Shown here in pieces: positions 1-10,075 of a stretch of DNA of 64,000 bases. The stretch comes from Emergomyces orientalis. Taxonomy: Eukaryota > Ascomycota > Eurotiomycetes > Onygenales > Ajellomycetaceae. Numbering within the stretch: position 1 is the first letter of the stretch; every line of letters starts with the position of its first letter. Both the position numbers and the translations under genes were made by a program. The stretch is taken from positions 806,001 to 870,000 of the forward strand of contig MOWL01000002.1 of assembly GCA_002110485.1 (NCBI GenBank). The letters are read 5' to 3'. Below the pieces are notes generated by a model that was not told the origin of the DNA, ran no database searches, and worked only from the letters and a program-made list of their open reading frames with translations.

Positions 1-1523
1 CATCGGACGTCCAAATGCGCGAGAGCCATTTCACACATCGTCCACCGACGTAACCAGGAATAATGACGCGCACGGGATAACCATGGTCCGGTGGTAGTGC
101 TTTGTCATTCATCTCATACGCAAGAATAACGTCGTTATTCGGATCCATAGCGTACTCCAAGGGGATGCATGTTGCATACTTGCCTTCGTTAGGGTGATCT
201 GCCCCTTCGAAGTTGACCCAGGTCCGCCGGAGTGACGACTCTAGCGGTACCCCCGCTGCAAGAAGGACATCCCGAAGCAATGGTCCTTTCCAATACGCAC
301 ACCCACAAGCTCCGGATCCCCAGTTGAACCCCTTTGATCTTTTGAGCATGTTCACTTCCTTCCGTCTATTGCCGTCACACGCAATGAGTACGGGGATATT
401 AATGGTATCGAACTCCCTCTTTAATTCTTCCATTGGCAAAACCAACTTACCATTTTCGACATCGAGTTGATGAGTTTGCCAACGTAGATGAGGAACGGAG
501 CCATGATTTCGTACGAAATGGACTTTATTCGGGGTGATTAGGCCGGCATCGTAAAGCATGCTCAGGGGAGGTTCGGAGTTAAAAGGGTGTTTTCCCGTGA
601 GGCGAATGAGGGCATCGTTTCGCGGAATCCAGTTATCCGGAGTAAACTGATCTGCCTCATCTATGCGAAAATATCTCCGGTCCCCATCATGGGCTAAAGG
701 AGACTGCCCCTTGCCATCGTTTCTTTCGAGGGAGTGTATATATTCTTTCTCATGCCGTAAAGCCCGTAGAAGTGTAATTTCTTTCGCAGAGTACTTTTGC
801 ACCAAGTCATCGCCCTTTTTTGCCGCTGGTTCCTTCTGGTCAACAGCATCACTTTGCTCTTGTTTCTCACCTGGTTCCTTGGAAGCATATGCATTTTGCT
901 GGGTAGTATTCTGTCCACGTTCCCGTCGCCATTCATGCTCCTTCTTCAACTGTTCCTCTCCCTCTTCCTCCTTCTTTTCCTTCTCTTCTTCTTCCTTCTG
1001 CCTCTTCTGGATATTTATAGGCCAGTCTTGTTGATACTTGATAAAGTCTTCCGTTGTATGCAGCACATATCGCCAACCCTTCGAAAAAACTTCAGGCCTC
1101 CGCAGTTGAAAGTTCTATCGTTGCCGTACAGCTCAAGTAAATTATATTAGCGGAATCTAGAGCAAAGGATGAGGATCAAACAATTGCAAGCCACCTCGAC
1201 GTCTCTGAGTTTGACACGAGAAAAAGAAGGAATAATATATATACTTCCTGCTTCGTCATAACATCCCGCACGGTAATCAGATCCCCACGCTCCAAGCTCC
1301 TTTTCAATTCCCCCTCAACTTTAATCGCATGTTCTTCATATTCAAGCTCCTCCTTTAGCCATTCGTCGCCCGCGTGAGTTAACCCTGGGAAATTATTTTC
1401 CCCATTCCGGAGGCCGATACGATGCAATCCAGCTGTTTGCCAATCTGGTTCCTCCTCGATTTCCTTCTCAGTGGAGCCCGGGTGGTACCTCGGGTGGGTG
1501 TGATGGGCGTGCGGTGTCATTGT
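1..1523 (-). CDS. Nitrate-reductase-like molybdopterin oxidoreductase, N-terminal part (truncated by left window edge)
   Basis: Member of the eukaryotic nitrate reductase/sulfite oxidase superfamily; only the N-terminal extension and most of the molybdopterin domain are in the window. Two exons are visible, complement(1115..1244 intron): exon 1 ends at codons MTKQE before GTATAT, and exon 2 starts after GATAG with NFQLRRPEVF. Recognisable blocks are TPDNWIPRN, LTGKHPFNSEPPLSML, VRNHGSVP, the Mo-ligand region ACDGNRRKE, SKGFNWG, YWKGPLLRDVL, and DHGYPVRVIIPG. The Mo-ligating Cys and the NRR residues are present, but the motif reads CDGNRR rather than the CAGNRR I know from assimilatory nitrate reductases. 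A glutamate/lysine-rich segment of about 30 residues (around 960-1010) precedes the Mo domain. Start chosen at the Met before TPHAHHTHP (1523); an in-frame Met at 1577 is possible. The heme and FAD domains would lie off the left edge. It may be a paralogue rather than the assimilatory NiaD. Confidence 0.85.
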
Positions 1524-2191
1524 TTTGGGTAGTATCACAGTAAACCGTCGTCTATATCGGTCGTTTCCTTGGAACAAAACTCCTCGCTTTGATCAATGTT
1601 ATCTGCAGGTTAATAGAGCAGAAAGACGGGATGTTAAAGCACATTCCGCAGTGTGGCGTGTTTATGTTCAATTCTCAATATTTCAACCTCCGCGGGGTTA
1701 TTCCCTGCATATACAATATACATATATTCAATGCAGCCTGGCTTGGCTAGCATGGTTATCCCATGCCTTGCGAGCGGAACCCATATAGCGTAGTCTTCCT
1801 GCCAACGATTTTTTTTCATTCTATTGGTTAATTATTGTGAACTTAGGCCATCTATTGGACAAACGAGGACGGCAAGCGAAAGGGATTAATTCCCCAAACC
1901 AAGTAATAGGGGATAAACCATGATGTAACTGTGAGACTTTCAAAACAAGGGTTGTGCCATGACATCATTGAATGCTACACTGGGCAACTACGTCATGGCC
2001 AAACGGCTCATCCTGTTGACAATTGAGAATACTAAATCATTGGCCCATGAATATACTGCGTATATATATATAATTATTGATCTGCGCTGGGTCTCGACTC
2101 CCTTTTTCTATCTGCGATCTAGAAAACCCGTGTGGAGCCTAGCGAAATCTAACTAAAGCAGCATTTCCAGATCCACCTTCCAGGGTTCAGT
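1524..2191. promoter_or_regulatory. Upstream region of the nitrate-reductase-like gene
   Basis: No convincing coding sequence. It contains one AGATAA site (read on the minus strand, 1599-1604) about 75 bp upstream of the chosen start. That matches the HGATAR consensus of AreA/NIT2 nitrogen regulators, but a single site is weak evidence. The 3' end of the aldo-keto reductase abuts this region. Confidence 0.3.
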
Positions 2192-3955
2192 TCACAGGAT
2201 GACCTTATGTGTCGCTCCTTTTTCCGATTCCTCCCCAAAGATATTGATATCCCATCGTGGCGAGTCTAGAGAAAAAGTCAGCAAATTAAAGAGATAACCG
2301 CCAAAGTTCCCAGATACAACGAGAGACTCACAGTATGCGTATGGGGTATTGTAACGCTTTGGAACCTTGCCCAGGTCATTGATGGTCGCAATATCCTCAG
2401 GGGACAGATCAATCTCCTTAAAATTCTCGACGATTCGAGCGGGAGTGACCGACTTGGGAATGACGCTGTGGCCACCAACTTGAGACCAAGCGAGCCTAGA
2501 AAACAATATATATCAATACACGAGCAACAACTTCCCTCCTTAGGATTAGTGATTGAGACATACAGGACTTGAGCAGGTGTGGCAGAGAGTCGGTCTGCGA
2601 TCGCTTTAACCTCTGGGCGAGTAATAAGAAGTGGCTCTCCAATCATATTGTTTCCAAATGCCTATTTCCAAAATGTTGTTAGATGATATACATGAAGGGG
2701 TCGTGGATACAAAACTAACCGAGTAAGCAGTGATGAGGATACCCTTCTCCTTGCAATACTTCACCAACTCATTGCTCTGGAGTAGAGGGTGGCGCTCAAC
2801 CTGGTTGACAGCAGGCACAACACCGGTTGCCTTGATAAGGGCTTCGATCTAGATGGAAGATGTAATGTCAGAACTAACTATGCAAACGCGAAAGAATGCA
2901 AGGATTCCATGTCAAGTAGATATACATATTCAACTGTCTGGTTGGACACTCCGACACTTCTAGCTTTGCTCTTGGGAAGTTTGGTCATAGCTATTGAAAC
3001 CAGAACCAGGTTAGCTAAAATTCTTGACTAGAATTGGATGAATATTTTCCCACAAACCTTTCCAGGTGTCAATAAGAGACACTGAATCGTCGATTTTAAC
3101 ATCCTTTTTTGGGTTGGTGCTTGCCGAATCAAGAGGGAAGAGGTCTGAGTCAGATCGATACTCGAACGCAACAGGCCAATGGATGAGGAAGAGCTAGGAA
3201 CGAAACCGTTAATTCCTTTGCTTCGCATTGTGGGGGAAAAGGGGCAAAATGGTGTCAGAACATACATCAAGATAGTCAAGCCCAAGTTCATTCAAGCTAA
3301 TATCAAGGGACTTCTCAACGTGCTCCGGGTTATGATGGCTTTTCAAGAGGAGGAAGCAATTAGCCAAATTCTAACGCGAACTAACAATAGTTGGATATAT
3401 CGTACTTGTTCCACAGCTTTGAAGTCTGATTGATAAACATGTGCTAATTAGCGACTATGCTAAGATTATAGAGGGGCCTTTCCAAAAAAAAAAAAAAAAC
3501 ATACGATAAAGATATCTTCACGCTTCAGTCCGGGAATTTCCTTGAAGGCTTTCTTCAAGCCTTCGCCAACCTCCCTCTGGTTTTGATAGCTGGAGCACAG
3601 ATCAATAAGTGGGTTTGGAATGTGTCGTTCCCAGTCAAATAGTCGGGAGCTTACATATGGGCAAGGTCCTGTAAAAGTTACCCATTGTCAGTTCCTGTAT
3701 GCATTTTCGATCCAAGAGGTCCACTCAGGGTCCTTACAAGATGACGGTAACCGGCCTTGAGGGCCTGGAAGACACCGACGCCGACTTCACCGGGAGCGGA
3801 CTGCCATGTCCCATAGCCAAGCAGACTGCAATTCGGAGAGAAGGAGAAGAAACATCTATTAGCCTGAAACTACTCCATTGCCCTAGTTTTGTTCCATTGA
3901 ATACTCACGGAATCTGATGGCCGGTATTGAGAGTTGCTTTCCTGCCGAGAGACAT
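2192..3955 (-). CDS. Aldo-keto reductase (NADPH-dependent aldehyde/glycerol dehydrogenase type)
   Basis: Aldo-keto reductase of about 320 residues that would reduce aldehydes/ketones with NADPH in the cytosol; it resembles the yeast GCY1/YPR1 group. The protein starts MSLGRKATLNTGHQIP and continues LLGYGTWQSAPGEVG. Family landmarks are DLAHIYQNQ (catalytic Asp and Tyr), LIHWPVAFE (catalytic His), VVPAVNQVERHPLLQ, GILITAYS, and VIPKSVTPARI (coenzyme-binding IPKS). It ends WDINIFGEESEKGA..KVIL. The gene is cut into about twelve short exons; splice sites I could place include exon 1 3909-3955 (GTGAGT donor) and the last exon 2192-2265. All junctions checked keep frame and family sequence. Its substrate cannot be told from sequence. 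It lies downstream of and in the same direction as PIG-F. Confidence 0.9.
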
Positions 3956-5407
3956 GACGATGAATTCACCAGAGTTAATACGGGTTGATATAGAATCGAT
4001 ATCTAGTTGAAAAAGCAATGGAACGTGGGGCGTGTTGTTGAAAATGGGTTTTCAGAGATAGCATATGAGACCAGAAACAGGAGATAGCTTTCCTTTAAGT
4101 ACTATATACTAAGTCTTGTCGCCCCTCCAAGATTCCCCTCTCTCTCCGGTTGAATTCGATGTCTGTTCCCCACGTAGGTGGAACAAACTTCCCGTGATGA
4201 TGTCATGGTTCGCCGCTGTGTCCATTGATTTTTTATTTTTTATTTATCTCGCGTGGTGTAGCTGCTGGTATCTAGGATGCCAAATCATTCACAAGGTATC
4301 CTCAAAAATAACAGTTTAATTCATCTATATTCATGTATGCCATATGTCATCTATTAATTACTCAGCTCAGTCTGGAGCGTCTCTACGTCTCTAAATAATT
4401 ATGAGTGCAGCCCTGGGCATATCGGATTTTCCGGATAAATCAGACCGCAACCTATTTTTTGCATTTTGCCGCGAATGCTTGATCACTGTGGATTCGGCCC
4501 GAATTCTTGACTAAAAGTACCACCACATTATTTTAGATTGGAAGGGATTTCATTCAGTCCACCGATCTAACTGTCCCAAACCCCACCGCATCTTCTGGAA
4601 ACCCAGATGAGCCATATGCCACTTCCCAGCGTTCTGAGGGTTTGTTTCGCTAGGATATTTAGCCCAGAAAGCTTGTCCTCCACGCGGAGCAGACTGTTCC
4701 GTGCGTAGAGCATCCGGGCGATCTTATCTCCCCCCTTATGCCCTCGCTGAGTAGTGAGCACCGTTAGTCTTTCTCTAGTTTCAACCCTTAATGCTGACCC
4801 CGTAAACCGTGATATGGATGCGTGATTGATAATTCTTAACACAGTCATGACCCATAGCCGCTTGAGTCCGCTGTGAGTGTTCCGTATTAGAGATGGGTCA
4901 ACAATCTCCATCGCAGATTCTTGAGTTGTAGCCGAAGAGGTTACCCTTGAATGAAAATTTCATAGTGGGGAACGAGGTTTCCTTGTCGACCATCCAACGG
5001 CGAACCCCCCCACCCCACCAACCAACACTGGGTCCTCAGGAATTACAACCCAGGCAGAATTGGTGTATAAAAATACGGTGACGGGGTGCTTGAATATCAG
5101 CAAGTTCGAGTTATTCTGCAGTAGTTTGCCGCTCGGTCTCAGCCCATGGAAGGGTCGTACAGTACGAGAAAGCTTCGAGCAAAACATTGTGAAAACAGAA
5201 ACTTTGTATGGGTGACATTATAGGTCAACCAATATTGATGAAGACAACCACTAATTTATATACTGTCTCAAGATATGTATTATATGTTAAATAAAGATCG
5301 GCATTGCGGTCGATGGCTAAAAGCAACTCCAACATCTATCACGGCTAGAGAGGGTAATGAAGAAGTTACCACGCCCAAAAATAAAAGGACAGGAACGGGA
5401 TATCTAC
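3956..5407. other. Intergenic region, no supported gene
   Basis: About 1.45 kb. A minus-strand open frame of 114 codons (4567-4911, starting MEIVDPSLIRN) is the only sizeable one. I recognise no domain in it and it has no supporting splice context, so I do not call it a gene. The AT-rich stretch just upstream of 3955 is the likely aldo-keto reductase promoter. Confidence 0.4.
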
Positions 5408-6576
5408 TCACTTCTTCTCAATTTTCGAACCGACCCCATCTCCATTCCCATTCTTACCAGAAACACTCTCCTCTTCTTCTTCTTCCGACGCCGTGAACCG
5501 AATCCTCTTCCTATACAGCAACGGCGTGCGCCCAATCATATATCCCAAAGCATACCCTATATACGCCCCGGAAATAATGGTGATGGGGTACGTTTGCCAC
5601 GGGCGGTCCCTACAATCGCAAAAATGAAAAATACATTAGTAAAATAAAAGAAACCAATTAAACCATTCTTCCCATAAATCAAACAAAACAAGGAACGTTG
5701 AAAGATGCCCTACCAATCCAACGGAATGGGCACTGCGCCGAACCACGCGCCCAATCCTACACCAACAGTAGCCCCCCACACGGCATCGATGGCGCGGGAT
5801 ATGCCCCATATCTCCTGCCAGACAGCGCCGTCGGTTCCGTGGACGTATATAAGGCTGGTGCCAGCGAGGAGGGACATGTGCGCGGCGCAAAGGATGGTTG
5901 CCGGGAGGTTGGTTGTGAAGGGGGCGCCGAAGAGAATGAGGCAGATTGAGAGGAGTGGTGTGCCGAGGATGAGGGGAAGGTTCACAGAGAGGAGCGCGGG
6001 CTGGGTGAGATGTTAGCATGCTCTTTTGTCCCACCAGAGATTATGAAGTATATGTATGTATGTGTGGACAAGACATGAAGTAAAATACTGAATGAAGATG
6101 GGAATATGTTTGTTGAAGGATACAGGGAAGGATATAAATGGTTGAAAAAAAATATATATATAAAAAAAATGAGGGAAATCAAAACATACCACAACCTTCG
6201 CACCCCAAATTTGCTTCTTCGCTCCAATCTTCCCGCTGCCACCACCACCACCACTCCTCCCTTTCCCCAACCCGACATCTACACTACCGCCACCTGTAGC
6301 AGCTGGCAAGCAAACAATCACATAAACGCCCTGTAACAGTGCCAGAGGCGCCAAGGAACCCAGCAACGTGGACACCGGGTCATCGACGAGCGCGCGAAAA
6401 CTCAAGGCAAAAAGACAGAGAAGGAGTAACGGATGGATATGCGCGTATGTCTGGGCTAACGGGGAGGAAAGAATAGATGTTGGCGGGTATCGTTGGGCTT
6501 GTGAGGAGGGTGATTGATGTGGTGGTTGTGACGTCGACGTTGAAGCGGGTTTCGAGGGGGTTGTTGGCACGACCAT
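5408..6576 (-). CDS. GPI11: GPI-anchor biosynthesis protein PIG-F (Gpi11)
   Basis: PIG-F/Gpi11 is the multi-pass ER membrane partner of the ethanolaminephosphate transferases (GPI7/GPI13 type) in GPI-anchor assembly. The model is three exons, 6190-6576, 5714-6000 and 5408-5609, giving an exact 291-residue product. Evidence is a hydrophobic helix LLLLCLFALSFRALVDDP, a second at LGSLAPLALLQGVYVIVCL, then LLSVNLPLILGTPLLS, LILFGAPFTTNLPATIL, the conserved AAHMSLLAGTSL, VWQEIWG, GLGAWFGAVPIPLDWDRPW, and YPITIISGAYIGYALG. The Leu-Asp-Trp-Asp-Arg-Pro-Trp motif spanning the last intron is a family hallmark. The N-terminus is Ser/Pro/Gln-rich and a loop around residues 105-125 is Gly-rich. The C-terminus is basic and cytosolic. 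Confidence 0.92.
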
Positions 6577-7347
6577 TTTTCTTGCTTTGATCCTTCAGTA
6601 CTTTTGGGGTTGGGGAGATGGTTGCCGATATCTGGCACAGACAAACGATAGGTTTCTCTCTCACTCTTTTTTTTTTTTACTGTATGAGACGCATTGAGAT
6701 GTATGTGGGCGGAGCGGGTTGCGTTTGTGAATGTGAGGAAATATTTTTTGGGGGTAGAGCTGAGTCGAAATGGAGCTCGGACGGGTGATGATGTAATTTA
6801 TGTCATGATGTGTGTATTGAGAATACGGGAATGGAGGCAGTAAAATACCGAGTTCCTAAGGGATTCCACACATCCACAACTGATAATATTATAGAAGGTA
6901 TATTCAGTAGAAATATATATTACTAAATACGTTTTATTTGCTCGCATTGAATTAGTACAATACATGTACAGTACATAATCGTGAGTTATGTAAAACAGGT
7001 AGTAATAACAATAGCAATAATAATAAATATATATATGTACAGTACAAGTCACTATATAAGGGGGCTGTTACGTCCCCCGTCTCCCTGCACGTTAAATTCT
7101 GTGTATGCGCTGGTGCGTAAGGGTATCTCAGGAGGAGCGAAAGAGAAAACACAAATGCCATGAACCGAGACGCTTGGACGCTTTCATAAAATAAAATAAA
7201 AACAAAGAAAAAAGAATGTGAGTAAAAATGAATAAATAATGAACGATAATCGTGAGGTAGAAGGAGAGAGGAAATGTGATATTCCGGAGTAACTGGCGGC
7301 CGTCTGAGAAAGGACAATACAATGTAGGTGAGTATTATACAATCATA
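6577..7347. other. Intergenic region between GPI11 and the coiled-coil gene
   Basis: AT-rich and microsatellite-like (ATA-rich around 7020-7035), with no supported coding sequence. It must hold the promoter of GPI11 and the 3' UTR of the 581-codon gene. Confidence 0.4.
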
Positions 7348-9093
7348 TCATATCATCCCCGCGATGCGATTTCTTTCCGGCGTCTCCATGTTGGCGCGTC
7401 GGTAGGCATCTTCTATCTTTTTATGGTGCGCTTCCATAAACCCATCGTCACTATCCGTCTCAGTACGTTCGCTGATCTTTCTATCACTTCCTCTTCGTGA
7501 TGAGAGTCTTTCGGAAGAATCTGAGTACGAAGGTAGCAAAAAATTCTGTTGCCCAATTGGACGCTGGTTGCTCTGTAGTTGGGAGACGTCCCTCTGCAGC
7601 TGGAAAATTTGCTCCTCAAGAAGTTTGCGTGCGGTCTGCTCCCTTCGGACGAGGGTTGTTAAGGCGCTGTATTGCTCGACGGAGATTCCCTTGAAATCGG
7701 AAACAAATGATGATGGTGTCTGGCAAGAGACATTGTGGCTAGCTGTGTGTGGCCGCAGTGTTGCCGTGCTGTCGGGCCTGTCAGGGGTGGGTGAGGTTCG
7801 AGGAGGGGTGTTATTAGGGTTCGATTGAAAGGAACTGACGAAGCGAGGTGGAGGTGCATCGGAGCTTTGCTGGGTATAAGGCGAATTCCTTCGCATGCTG
7901 GTGTTAAAAGTTTGTTTGGCTGGAGAAACATCGTGACCTTGAAGCTTCGCGATAGCAAATTCAAGGTCCATCAGCTTCACTTCCAACATATTCACTCGTT
8001 GGGCGAGGCCGCTTTCGGAATTATCTTGCATTGTTCCCATTAGCGCGGTGAAATTGAAGGGGTCGTCTAGCGACTGGTCAACTTCCTCATGGTTTGTGTT
8101 TTCTAACACACTAGCAATCGTGCTTCGGGTTTCAGGTCGTGCAGATATAGCTGGGCTCACATCCATTTTGAGGAAGCTTTCCCTCCAGAACTTTATCTCG
8201 TCACTACGCCGTCGCCATTGTATTGGGGACATCCGATGCGCTCTTGCCGTGTCCCGCAATTCAGATGCGCTCCGCGATCGTCGCTTTTGTTGCCTCGAGG
8301 TATTTTGTTCCAAACCATCAGGCTCTTCCATGTCCCGCCTTGGCGAATGGATGCTGTTCCGTCTCGAATTTTGCTGGGCGACTTGACTAGCAAGCTCGCG
8401 GGCTTCATGAGTTGATAAGACTATACTTGGTAACGTTGCTCTTCGCCGTGGCCGTCGGTAGTCTAGTCTTGGTGACCTGCTACCAGATCGCCGTGAATGG
8501 GATCCCCCCGGTTTCTTTAAAGGACTGTGCACAGGGGTGTGTACTAGTGAGCTGGGATGGGTTGGCAAGGATGGCGCTCTATTTGAACGCGACCGCAAAG
8601 ATCCAGAAATAGTCTTAACTGGATGTTCTACTGTCTGTAGGGTAGGCGTCCACTGTGGTGGTCTAGAAATATTGTGGGCTTCCCTTCTCAGAGTTTCGGG
8701 ATCACTCCGCCGCTTTCGACCGAAAATCTTGCGCATTACCGATTTCAAGGTACTCCCTCTGCGTCTACGTGTGATAGAATCCTTCGTCATGGTAGTGGAA
8801 ATTGAATCTTGAGGAGCGTGAGATGTTGCGCCATTCAATGGGATACTGTTGGTGGTGCGACGCGAGCTGTCCGGGACGGGCGTAGGAGTCGTTGGGTGGT
8901 TCGTTGATAGAACTGCAGATACTGAGGCGCGCTCCGAATTATGCTGCTGGGAGGAGGCATCGAGGACATCCTGACTACTCCTAGGGAGGGGATTGGGATC
9001 TGATACATTGATATCTTCCGATGGGGTTTTGGAGGGTGGCGAACGATCGCGACCTCCATTGTTGGACAGCATCGGCTGAGACCGAGGAGACAT
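7348..9093 (-). CDS. Hypothetical coiled-coil protein, 581 residues
   Basis: Single-exon open frame of 581 codons that I cannot assign to a family. It begins MSPRSQPMLSNN. The first third is Ser/Pro/Thr-rich and disordered, with a basic cluster VMRKIFGRKRRS near residue 120 and Arg/Ser stretches such as RRPRRRATLP that could be nuclear-localisation or RNA-binding signals. A short amphipathic heptad segment (RVNMLEVKLMDLEFAIAKLQ) lies near residues 365-390, and a longer coiled coil (about 472-506, VRREQTARKLLEEQIFQLQ) near the C-terminus. The region before the first coil (WRESFLKMDVSPAIS, DPFNFTALMGTM) and the end (PERNRIAGMI) look less disordered and may be the conserved parts. The uninterrupted length and composition argue it is real. 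Function unknown. Confidence 0.75.
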   Translation of the reverse strand: MSPRSQPMLSNNGGRDRSPPSKTPSEDINVSDPNPLPRSSQDVLDASSQQHNSERASVSAVLSTNHPTTPTPVPDSSRRTTNSIPLNGATSHAPQDSISTTMTKDSITRRRRGSTLKSVMRKIFGRKRRSDPETLRREAHNISRPPQWTPTLQTVEHPVKTISGSLRSRSNRAPSLPTHPSSLVHTPVHSPLKKPGGSHSRRSGSRSPRLDYRRPRRRATLPSIVLSTHEARELASQVAQQNSRRNSIHSPRRDMEEPDGLEQNTSRQQKRRSRSASELRDTARAHRMSPIQWRRRSDEIKFWRESFLKMDVSPAISARPETRSTIASVLENTNHEEVDQSLDDPFNFTALMGTMQDNSESGLAQRVNMLEVKLMDLEFAIAKLQGHDVSPAKQTFNTSMRRNSPYTQQSSDAPPPRFVSSFQSNPNNTPPRTSPTPDRPDSTATLRPHTASHNVSCQTPSSFVSDFKGISVEQYSALTTLVRREQTARKLLEEQIFQLQRDVSQLQSNQRPIGQQNFLLPSYSDSSERLSSRRGSDRKISERTETDSDDGFMEAHHKKIEDAYRRANMETPERNRIAGMI

Positions 9094-9975
9094 GGTGCTA
9101 AGGGTCGCAAGCTGGGCTTTCTTAGGAGAAACTGGTGGGGTTGTTGGTCCACGTTCCTCTCGCCTCTTTTTCGGTTTGTGGCTGAGCCCCTTTTATCGAT
9201 AGTCTCTCCCTCCTCGGCAACTGTGGCTGGCGGTGTGGGCAACCGTGGGTGTCTGGGCAGGGGGCTACAGATCGACAGTGGGCAGTGATCCCATGATAAC
9301 ACTGATAGACAAATAATAGCGGACAAAAGCCAGCCACAGGCGGGGTCGCAAATATTGACAGGTGAAATCAATGATCGGCCAATAGTAGGAACGAGAGTAT
9401 CCGGCTATGGAGAGTCAATGCAGTGCCGGAGCGCCAATCAAATAGGCTAAAGAAGAGCCGAAGAGTTGAAAAAAACAAAAGAAGGTGGCAAATCGCTTTG
9501 GTATGTCGCAGACTTGGAAGAACTAATAAAAAAATAAAAGATTGAGAGGGTGTGAAGGGGAATATTAAGAGTCAAAGTCCCATCCAGCAGCTCAGGGGGT
9601 GGAGCCTCAAAGAACTACCCGAACAACACGACCACGTCAGTCAGATGGCCTGTGTGGACAACACATTATTGTAATAAACGAAGCAGCGTAAAATGCGGAA
9701 AAGAGACAGGAACAAAGCCTACCGAATCAAAAATGTTGAGAGCATCGATAGTGTAACACAGGTCGGGCCTAGCAGGGGAGTTATAGTGGCTGGGCTGTAA
9801 TGCCAATTGAAAAGAAGGACGAATATGGGCCAACCATCACATTATTCAGACCCGAACAGCCATCATGAAACACGGCATGGACCTCAAGTATGGAGAGGAA
9901 AGTTCGAAACAAGAAAAAAATAAAGAAAAAGAGGGAGAGAAGAAGAGGAGGAGGAGGAAGAGGAGGAAGAAGGAG

Positions 9976-10020
9976 GAAGAAGAAGAAGAAGAAGAAGAAG
10001 AAGAAGAAGAAGAAGAAGAA
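9976..10020. repeat. (GAA)15 trinucleotide tract in a longer polypurine run
   Basis: Fifteen uninterrupted GAA units, preceded by about 70 nt of almost pure purine (GAG/GGA/GAA). A homopurine mirror repeat of this kind can adopt triplex (H-DNA) structure. It lies about 0.9 kb upstream of the 581-codon gene. The glutamate-rich and poly-Phe/Ser frames across it are artefacts. Confidence 0.95.
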
Positions 10021-10057
10021 GGAAACGGGGAGTTGATCAAGAACCAATTGGGCCCCC

Positions 10058-10075
10058 GGGGGGGGGGGGGGGGGG
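10058..10075. repeat. Run of 18 G
   Basis: A G18 homopolymer immediately preceded by CCCCC, only 37 bp after the GAA tract. The exact length is prone to sequencing error. It can form G-quadruplex, or a short C5/G hairpin. Confidence 0.9.

Noticed and set aside
1599..1604. Single GATA motif before the nitrate-reductase-like gene as proof of nitrogen control
   Set aside because: One six-base match is expected by chance in a region this long.
4567..4911. 114-codon minus-strand open frame starting MEIVDPSLIRN
   Set aside because: No motif, no neighbouring exon and no family resemblance; kept only as a note in the intergenic entry.
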